Source: an uncultured Lachnospiraceae bacterium
GTDB lineage: Bacteria; Bacillota; Clostridia; Lachnospirales; Lachnospiraceae
Direction of reading: 5' to 3'
Assembly (NCBI GenBank): GCA_910580015.1
Contig: CAJTVT010000033.1
Coordinates: forward strand, 1-31,306
DNA length: 31,306 nt
Part shown: positions 26,346 through 31,306 of the stretch, one piece after another
Numbering within the stretch: position 1 is the stretch's first letter
Layout: the number at the start of each line of letters is the position of its first letter
The notes under the pieces: generated by a model
Database searches by the model: none
What the model saw: the letters and a program-made list of their open reading frames with translations, nothing else
What the model was told of the DNA's origin: nothing
Program-made: the position numbers and the translations under genes

Positions 26346-27128
26346 ATGAAGAAGTTATTTACATGGAGCATGGTGATCATGCTATCTTTTGCTTTAACTG
26401 GCTGCGGCTGCGAGCATGATTATGATGAAGGTAAAATTACAAAAAAAGCAACGTGTACAGAAGAAGGCATTAAAACCATTACTTGTAAATTATGTGGCGA
26501 AGAAAAGACCGAAACAGTTCCGCTCGCTAAACATACATATGATAATGGGAAGGTAACAAAGAAAGCCACTTGTACTGTAGAAGGAGAGAAAACATTAACG
26601 TGTAAAATATGTGACAATGAAAAAGTTAAAACTATCAAAATAAAAGATCATGATTACGAAGAAAAAGTAACTAAAGAAGCAACCTTTGAAGAAGAGGGTA
26701 TTAAAACCTTTACCTGTAAAAATTGCGGAGATTCATACACAGAATCTATTCCTGTTAGGGACGATAAAATTGTTTTGACAGTAGAAGATAAAATAAACTA
26801 TGAAAGAGATACAAGTGCATGGAGATTTACTCCTTTTGTTGAACTTGTATGTAAAATTGAGAATATGACTGATAAGGACATTAAGGGTATTGAAGGAGAA
26901 TTAATCGTCAATGATATGTTTGGAAAACAGATCATAACACTTGGATGGGACATTACAGAAAATGATATACCCGCACATGGTTTTATCACACAAACGGATT
27001 ATGGATTAGAAATAAATGAATTTATAGATACACATAAGAAACTTTATAACACTAATTATGATGCATTGGAATTTGAATATAAAGTCAAACAGATTATATA
27101 TACAGATGGTACAACTGAATCACCATAA
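26346..27128 (+). CDS. Lipoprotein with three His/Cys-x-x-Cys repeats
   Basis: A 260-aa protein starting at the ATG after a clear AGGAGGG site (26331-26337). The signal peptide ends in lipobox LTGC (17-20), so it is a surface lipoprotein. Three repeats of about 37 residues follow (about 23-60, 62-100, 101-137). Each begins H-x-Y, carries a KxATC segment and then TCKxC. Ligand-like residues are H24/C37/C47/C50, H63/C77/C86/C89 and H102/C124/C127; in the third repeat the first Cys is replaced by Phe114. Such zinc-ribbon-like repeats occur in Gram-positive surface proteins, but their role is unclear. The C-terminal domain (about 140-260) looks beta-rich and I do not recognise it. The gene is AT-richer than the upstream core genes and stands alone with its own promoter and terminator. 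Confidence 0.8.
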   Translation: MKKLFTWSMVIMLSFALTGCGCEHDYDEGKITKKATCTEEGIKTITCKLCGEEKTETVPLAKHTYDNGKVTKKATCTVEGEKTLTCKICDNEKVKTIKIKDHDYEEKVTKEATFEEEGIKTFTCKNCGDSYTESIPVRDDKIVLTVEDKINYERDTSAWRFTPFVELVCKIENMTDKDIKGIEGELIVNDMFGKQIITLGWDITENDIPAHGFITQTDYGLEINEFIDTHKKLYNTNYDALEFEYKVKQIIYTDGTTESP

Positions 27129-27147
27129 ATAGTAAAATATAGTACAA

Positions 27148-27198
27148 AAGGGACTGTCCTGAGCGTTTACGTTTTCAGGACAGCCCCTTCTTTTTTTT
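27148..27198 (+). terminator. Intrinsic terminator after the CxxC lipoprotein gene
   Basis: 15-bp arms with one mismatch (27148-27162 and 27175-27189) around a 12-nt loop, followed by an 8-T run (27191-27198). Confidence 0.93.
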
Positions 27199-27234
27199 AT
27201 GACCGCTTTTACCATAACCGCTTTGCTTTTTGTT

Positions 27235-27587
27235 GTACTAATGATAAAATGCTGGAAACCTGCAAATACTCACAACGGACGGGAAAAGGCCGGGTACAGG
27301 GCCGGAGGCCAGAAAGGGCATGCGAGAAGCACCCTTACAAAATCCAGAGTGGAAGAAAAGATCAGATCTGGCAGGTGCCAGCATGAAATCAAAACAATCG
27401 GCAATTCCTCTGGACAGAACTATGTCAAAAAATTGAGGAAAACTATTTTTCCCCGCTGGAAAAGGGGCGTTAAAAAACTGCCCACAAATATGCAAAACAG
27501 AATCAAACGGTACTGCTTAATGGGATGAAAAAGTACAGCCACAACCATCTTCTATTTCTGCACGATTTTTTCGTAGAAAAATTCTAA
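27235..27587 (+). pseudogene. Eroded IS66-like transposase remnant
   Basis: Two pieces in different frames recall IS66-type transposases. The first (frame of 27199, about 27262-27410) reads HNGREKAGYRAGGQKGHA then KSRVEEKIRSG, like the Gly-rich GRKPGGQxGH segment near the N-terminus. The second (27414-27587, with an internal stop at about 27465) reads YSHNHLLFLHDFF, like the segment near the C-terminus of such transposases. The catalytic middle part is absent, so this is a deleted and frameshifted relic. The assignment is by motif memory and needs a search; the ATG at 27199 falls in a terminator T-run and is not a real start. Confidence 0.5.
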
Positions 27588-27602
27588 ATATAACCCCAAA
27601 TT

Positions 27603-27639
27603 GTTACTATGAGCGGCCTTCCAGATTGCTCATAGTAAC
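27603..27639. repeat. Perfect 12-bp inverted repeat hairpin
   Basis: GTTACTATGAGC (27603-27614) and its exact reverse complement GCTCATAGTAAC (27628-27639) enclose a 13-nt loop, just after the transposase remnant. No T-run follows, so a simple terminator is unlikely. It could be a relic of a mobile element end. Confidence 0.7.
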
Positions 27640-27678
27640 TCCAGAAAATCATAGATTTACCGTGCATGATTTTTCCCT

Positions 27679-27707
27679 TTGACAACCATGAAATTTCGCA
27701 TTATATT
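27679..27707 (+). promoter_or_regulatory. Strong promoter of the PHP phosphatase gene
   Basis: Perfect -35 TTGACA (27679-27684) and -10 TATATT (27702-27707) with 17-bp spacing. Transcription should begin near 27714, directly before a long hairpin. Confidence 0.85.
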
Positions 27708-27717
27708 TATAGATGAA

Positions 27718-27769
27718 AATGTACTCTTAGAATCCTCCTGATTTTGCAGGAAGATTCCGAGAGTACATT
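27718..27769 (+). other. Long hairpin at the 5' end of the PHP gene leader
   Basis: 23-bp arms (27718-27740 and 27747-27769) with 20 matches and a 6-nt loop. It lies between the probable transcription start and the GGAGGTG ribosome site (27781-27787). No T-run follows. It may protect the mRNA 5' end or bind a regulator; it matches no riboswitch I know. Confidence 0.65.
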
Positions 27770-27792
27770 GAAATAAATACGGAGGTGTTATT

Positions 27793-28596
27793 ATGCTTTG
27801 GGACACACATATGCACACACATTTTTCTGTTGACAGTGACGCAAATCCCTGTGAGATGGCGCAGACAGCTATCACCAAAGGACTTGACGGAATTTGTTTT
27901 ACGGATCATCTGGATCTGACAGAACTTCTTTCCACGTCTGACAGCCTGCCTCTCGATCTGAAATCTTATTTTGCAGAAATAAAAGACTTGCAGTCTGAGT
28001 TTCAGAACACCCTTCCAATACAGTTTGGAATCGAGATTGGCTTCCAGCCATTTCTAAAAGAAGAACTCCCCAAAATCATTGACAGCTATCCCTTTGATTT
28101 CGTGATCGGTTCCTCCCATTTAATCCATGGGGAAGATCCCTATTATCCAGAGTATTTCTACGGCAAAGTGGAAGAGGAAGCATATCTGGAATACTTTGAA
28201 TCTATCCTGGACAACCTGGCTGTTTTTGATTGTTTTGACGTATATGGCCACCTCGACTACATCGTAAGATATGGACCTAACACCAACAAGTTCTATTCCT
28301 ATGAAAAATATAAAGATGTTTTGGATGAGATCCTGCGCACAATCATCCAAAAAGGCAAAGGAATCGAAATCAACACTGGGGGATTTAAATATGGACTGGG
28401 ACACCCCAACCCCACTGAAGAAATTGTAACACGTTACCGTGAGCTAGGCGGAGAAATTATCACCATAGGTGCTGACGCCCATACGCCAGTACACATAGCC
28501 TTTGATTTTCACAAGATTCCACAACTGCTGACTGACTGTGGATTCCGCTACTATACCGTATTTAAAGAACGCAAACCTTTCTTTTATAAATTATAA
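27793..28596 (+). CDS. PHP-domain histidinol-phosphatase (HisJ family)
   Basis: A 267-aa cytoplasmic metal-dependent phosphoesterase of the PHP superfamily, of normal HisJ length. The metal-binding set is visible: HMHTH (6-10), TDHLD (37-41), the GIEIGF glutamate, GSSH, YGHLDY, and GADAH near the C-terminus. HisJ dephosphorylates L-histidinol phosphate in histidine synthesis, but no other his genes are in the window, so it may be the orphan enzyme often found apart from the his operon or may act on another phosphate ester. A GGAGGTG site precedes the ATG by 5 bases. It has its own strong promoter and a hairpin leader, and is the only clearly intact gene between the IS66 remnant and the right edge. 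Confidence 0.88.
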   Translation: MLWDTHMHTHFSVDSDANPCEMAQTAITKGLDGICFTDHLDLTELLSTSDSLPLDLKSYFAEIKDLQSEFQNTLPIQFGIEIGFQPFLKEELPKIIDSYPFDFVIGSSHLIHGEDPYYPEYFYGKVEEEAYLEYFESILDNLAVFDCFDVYGHLDYIVRYGPNTNKFYSYEKYKDVLDEILRTIIQKGKGIEINTGGFKYGLGHPNPTEEIVTRYRELGGEIITIGADAHTPVHIAFDFHKIPQLLTDCGFRYYTVFKERKPFFYKL

Positions 28597-28738
28597 TGAC
28601 CCATGTTTTCTCGTTCTTTCACACAAGGGAACTATCTAAGAGCAATATAGATTATCCTGTCCGTGTTCATCATGTTTGGTTCGTCCAAAAAATGCAACAA
28701 AATAGGTATACGCTGAATAAAAATGGGGTTGAAACATT

Positions 28739-29411
28739 ATGAAAAAAATCTTAGTAATTGAAGATGATGAAATTTTAAATTCTGGTTTGTGTTATAACAT
28801 TGAAAAGATAGAACTATATCCTGTTCCCGCCTACTGTATAAACGATGCAAAAGAAAAGCTGAGAAAAGATACATTTGATTTAATATTGCTTGATGTAAAT
28901 TTACCTGATGGAAACGGTTTTGACTTTGCAAGAGAAGCAATCCCCAAAGATGGCACTCCTTTTATTTTCTTAACAGCACATAATTTGGAAGAAGAAATTA
29001 TCAAAGGATTGCGATTGGGAGCGGATGATTACATTGTAAAACCCTTTCCTATTAAAGTTGCCATGGAAAAAATACAAGTGGTATTAAGACGATGTTGTCG
29101 TGGGCGGGGGTAGAAATCTATTCTTATGGCAATTTAGTGATTGACTTAAAAACCATACCATAATGCGCAAAAAAGAAGTATTGGCTTTAACACCCACAGA
29201 ATTTGAGATTTTAGAGACTTTTGTTGAAAACAGAGGACAGATTTTAACAAAGAATTTGCTGTTAGAAAAGATATGGGATAGAAAAGGTAATTTTGTCAAT
29301 GAGCATACCTTATCACTGAATGTCAGCAGGCTTCGAAATAAAATAGCGGATGAAGATTTTGATTATATCAAGACCATCTATGGTCTGGCTTATAAATGGA
29401 GTGAGGATTAA
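28739..29411 (+). pseudogene. OmpR-family response regulator, two frameshifts (BceR-like)
   Basis: The receiver domain is intact in the first frame: acidic pair D9/D10, phospho-acceptor D52 (LILLDVNLPDG), T79 and K101 (DDYIVKPF). A -1 shift in a G5 run near 29106-29110 produces a stop at 29111. The linker (EIYSYGNLVIDLKT) then reads in another frame until a second -1 shift near 29152. From 29163 the winged-helix domain is complete (LTPTEFEILETFVENRGQILTK, NFVNEHTLSLNVSRLRNKI, IKTIYGLAYKW). Restoring one base at each point gives a normal regulator of about 224 aa. Both lesions fall in short homopolymers, so sequencing error is possible. It abuts the kinase gene with no gap. Confidence 0.85.
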
Positions 29412-29899
29412 ATGAAACTATGCAAACACATGTTAATTATCTTGAACATTCTACTACTTTTCACCGGTATCTACATGGTACTGTCACTGTTACAAAATAC
29501 TATGGTAAAATATATGCTTGTATCTATTATCCTTTCTCTAGGGTTGATAAACCTTGGTAGTTATTTGTATTTTCGAAGAAGATTTATTTGCTTTTCAAAT
29601 GAGATATGCCAAAATACAGAAAAAATACTACACAGACATTCCATCAAACACCAGCAAAATAAGGAAACACTTACCTCTAAAATGATCATGGAATTAGAGA
29701 AAGTACAGGACATTTTTTCCTTTCAACTTACAGAGAGCAGGCGTGAAAAAAAGAGTTGCAGGAAATCATTTTTGAACTCACACACCAAATTAAGACCCCT
29801 GCTTCCAATATTCAAATCTATTGTGATCTGATCCAGATGGCAGCCGTTTTTCCATTTGCCTCCCAAATCGTATCTCGATATGAATTGTTTCAACATTGA
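29412..29899 (+). pseudogene. Intramembrane-sensing histidine kinase remnant (BceS-like)
   Basis: The start follows the regulator stop directly. Two membrane helices (about 5-27 and 33-53) are joined by a very short loop, as in kinases that sense through a partner ABC transporter. A -1 shift in an A7 run (29746-29752) breaks the frame. In the shifted frame the phospho-acceptor H-box ELTHQIKTPASNIQ is seen near 29774-29815, then a stop at 29897. The remaining dimerisation part and the whole ATP-binding domain are missing, so there is a deletion as well as the frameshift. It cannot be a working kinase. Confidence 0.8.
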
Positions 29900-29982
29900 T
29901 ACTTTTTATTCGAAAATTGAAACAAAATTGATAAAATTTCTATTTATGATAAGACTATCAAATAGAAAAGAATGGGATATGA

Positions 29983-30159
29983 ATGAATATTTTAAGCACA
30001 AACAATCTGACGAAATACTATGGTACAAAACCATTATTGGTAAAAACAATTGATGGGATTTCATTAGAGATTGAACACGGAAGTTTTACAGCAATCGTTG
30101 GAACTTCTGGTTCTGGTAAAAGTACATTGCTTCATATGCTTGGTGGACTAGTGTACTGA
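29983..30159 (+). pseudogene. ABC transporter ATPase, truncated after Walker A (BceA/MacB-like)
   Basis: Only 58 aa remain: a normal N-terminus (NNLTKYYG, KTIDGISLEIEHGSF) and Walker A GTSGSGKSTLLHMLGGL, then VY and a stop. The break coincides exactly with the 13-mer CTAGTGTACTGAC (30148-30160), whose TGA is the stop codon. Signature, Walker B and H-loop are absent. The sequence that follows belongs to the permease tail, so most of the ATPase and permease genes have been lost at this point. Confidence 0.85.
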
Positions 30160-30160
30160 C
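30148..30160. repeat. CTAGTGTACTGAC copy A (deletion junction)
   Basis: This exact 13-mer joins the broken ABC ATPase to sequence next to the permease tail. The same 13-mer recurs at 31218-31230. It may be the scar or end of a mobile element. Confidence 0.55.
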
Positions 30161-30168
30161 ACATTTAG

Positions 30169-30573
30169 CAAATACAAATGCAAATATATGGAATTTCTAT
30201 ATTTATTATACTGTTTAGCATCTTTAACTTGATTAACACGGTTATCAGCAGCATTGTAAACCGTAAAAAAGAATTGTCAATGTTAGAATCCATTGGTATG
30301 GAAGAACGACAAGTTCGCAATATGTTGTTTTGGGAAAGTTTTCTTCTTGCACTACCGAATATTCTACTAACATTGACTTTGGGTACGATCACAGGGTTTG
30401 GCTTTATCTCATTTATGCAAAAGTCGGCAAGCTATCTAGAATATCATTTCCCTGTTATCCCAGTTATTTTTTATATGATTGGTATGATAAGTATTCCTAT
30501 GTTGATTTCTCTTTACTGTCTAAAAAGGCAAAATAACATTTCTTTGGTACAAAGAATAAGAAATGAAGATTAG
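30169..30573 (+). pseudogene. C-terminal fragment of an FtsX/BceB-type permease
   Basis: About 131 codons from an internal ATG at 30178; an in-frame stop lies just upstream (30166). It contains three membrane helices (about 3-24, 57-80, 92-112 of the fragment) and the motif ISSIVNRKKELSMLESIGM, typical of the last cytoplasmic loop of FtsX-like permeases. The ending LVQRIRNED is a normal C-terminus. The N-terminal membrane domain and the large extracellular domain are missing. Together with the upstream pieces it marks a deleted BceAB-like transporter. Confidence 0.82.
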
Positions 30574-30682
30574 TAAAAATGCTTATGAAAAATATATGAA
30601 TACACTGACTGATCTGTAATCGCTAGATAAGATTGCAGATACAAGTTAATACCAAATTGAACTAATTTCTCATTTTTGTCCC

Positions 30683-30792
30683 AGTGTACTGATCGCATGA
30701 TATACAGTGCAGTGGCTGCCTGAAATTCCATTTTCCTTGCAAAATGAATTTCAGGCAAGTAATCTGTATGATTGTCATGTGAGCAGTACACT
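30683..30792. mobile_element. 110-bp palindromic MITE-like element
   Basis: Terminal inverted repeats AGTGTACTG (30683-30691) and CAGTACACT (30784-30792). Similarity continues inward (TCxCATGA, ATACAG) and ends in a perfect 12-bp pair, TGCCTGAAATTC (30717-30728) with GAATTTCAGGCA (30746-30757), around an ATTTT/AAAAT pair. There is no coding capacity. No clear target duplication is seen. The rest of the 30574-30942 gap holds a small hairpin (30612-30640) and nothing else I can recognise. Confidence 0.6.
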
Positions 30793-30942
30793 TAACTCTC
30801 CCTTTTCTTTTATCCCTTACCATAAAGGCTCCATTCTAGCTATAACAACTGATTTTGGTAAAGCCATCCCACAATGTGAGAAATGCACATCATAGAAATC
30901 AATTTCTAATTCTGTGTAGATCCTGCCCTCCAAAATCATTCT

Positions 30943-31266
30943 CTAAAAATACTCCACTGCTTCTTGCTCTGTAAGTCCAAATTCATCCATTATGATCACT
31001 TTTATCTCTGCATCCTTATGATTAAATTTCCTAAGTGCACCTACTGTTCCCTGGATGGCTTCTTTCCTTCCTTCTTTTCTTCCACTCTCTTCTCTCTGTT
31101 GTAGCTGTGGTTCCATAATCTCCATCAAAGTTTCCAGCATGTTTTCATCTCCCTTCCAACCTTCCACCAATCTCTCATTCGCTTCCATCATAACCTCTAA
31201 CACTGCTTCTGCAAGTTCTAGTGTACTGACTGCCTGACCTTCGGACGAATTGCGCAGAATGAATTT
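30943..31266 (-). pseudogene. C-terminal part of an Rpn-like (PD-(D/E)XK) nuclease/transposase gene
   Basis: The frame is open on the minus strand from a stop at 31267 down to 30943, with possible internal starts at GTG 31203 or nearby ATGs but no convincing ribosome site. The product is charged and helical, with EESGRKEGRKEAIQG and a final HKDAEIKVIIMDEFGLTEQ. This Lys-Glu-Gly-rich tail is common at the C-terminus of Rpn-family recombination-promoting nucleases. The N-terminal nuclease domain is missing: the frame runs into the 13-mer CTAGTGTACTGAC at 31218-31230, beyond which the sequence looks non-coding and palindromic. The family call is tentative. Confidence 0.45.
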
Positions 31267-31306
31267 TCATTCTGCAAGGCAGATTTTTGACGGCGTAGCG
31301 GTGGCT
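31218..31306. mobile_element. Possible end of a mobile element at the right edge
   Basis: It begins with CTAGTGTACTGAC, followed by CTGCCT (31230-31235) and its complement AGGCAG (31277-31282). These enclose a 10-bp inverted repeat GCAGAATGAA / TTCATTCTGC (31254-31275) with a 2-nt centre. The layout echoes the 110-bp element (same terminal word, then a TGCCTGA word and a central palindrome). The element would continue past the window. Confidence 0.45.

Noticed and set aside
27199..27240. ATG at 27199 as start of a membrane peptide
   Set aside because: The ATG overlaps the T-run of an intrinsic terminator and has no ribosome site.
27793..28596. PHP gene as part of a histidine operon
   Set aside because: No other his genes or his leader are present; only the family can be stated.
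29856..30053. Small open frame of 65 codons between kinase and ATPase remnants
   Set aside because: It overlaps the ATPase start in another frame and has no ribosome site; it is probably spacer DNA left after deletion.
30612..30640. Small hairpin ATCTGTAATC / GATTGCAGAT as terminator of the permease fragment
   Set aside because: The arms match with one wobble but no T-run follows, so a terminator role is not supported.
1..31306. CRISPR arrays, tRNA or rRNA genes, phage modules
   Set aside because: No regularly spaced repeats, no cloverleaf-like or rRNA-like segments, and no structural or packaging genes were seen on reading both strands.

Overview
The window looks like a chromosomal segment of an anaerobic, fermentative Gram-positive gut bacterium, most likely a Lachnospiraceae member (Blautia/Dorea/Mediterraneibacter-like). 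This rests on gene content and protein style, not on a database search: a single-chain pyruvate:ferredoxin oxidoreductase, the Firmicute forms of GalK and GalT, a type-2 IleRS behind an isoleucine T-box leader, strong AGGAGG ribosome sites, and many lipoprotein and cell-wall genes.

Region 1 (1-11.5 kb) is core metabolism and signalling. On the minus strand lie a YfhO-type membrane protein running off the left edge, nifJ with its own promoter, and a large PAS/GGDEF/EAL cyclic-di-GMP protein. Divergent from the last is an ABC-F ATPase, which ends at a bidirectional terminator. Region 2 (11.5-15.7 kb) is a galactose locus: galK-galT on the minus strand, divergent from a LacI/GalR-family regulator, with repeated TTTAGTAAA sites between them that are probably its operators. 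galE is not in the window. Region 3 (15.7-19.8 kb) holds an EamA transporter, a TPR lipoprotein and a secreted repeat-bearing polysaccharide deacetylase, all on the minus strand; the last two are closely spaced. Region 4 (19.8-26.0 kb) is one transcription unit on the minus strand: promoter, Ile T-box, ileS, then glgP only 31 bases downstream, ending at a long hairpin. Glycogen phosphorylase may therefore respond in part to isoleucyl-tRNA charging.

Region 5 (26.0-31.3 kb) is an accessory and decaying zone. It carries a lipoprotein with Cys-x-x-Cys repeats, an eroded IS66-like transposase, and an intact HisJ-type PHP phosphatase behind a strong promoter and a hairpin leader. Next come the ruins of a BceRS-BceAB-like antimicrobial-peptide sensing and export module: a frameshifted response regulator, a frameshifted and truncated intramembrane-sensing kinase, an ATPase cut off just after Walker A, and only the tail of an FtsX-type permease. 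Last are a 110-bp palindromic MITE-like element and the tail of an Rpn-like nuclease gene.

The least ordinary signal is in this last part. The 13-mer CTAGTGTACTGAC occurs exactly where the ABC ATPase is broken and again where the Rpn-like gene loses its N-terminal part. The inner core AGTGTACTG also forms both ends of the palindromic element. This suggests a small mobile element family that shaped the region. I found no CRISPR array, rRNA, tRNA or phage genes, and no clearly new intact system.
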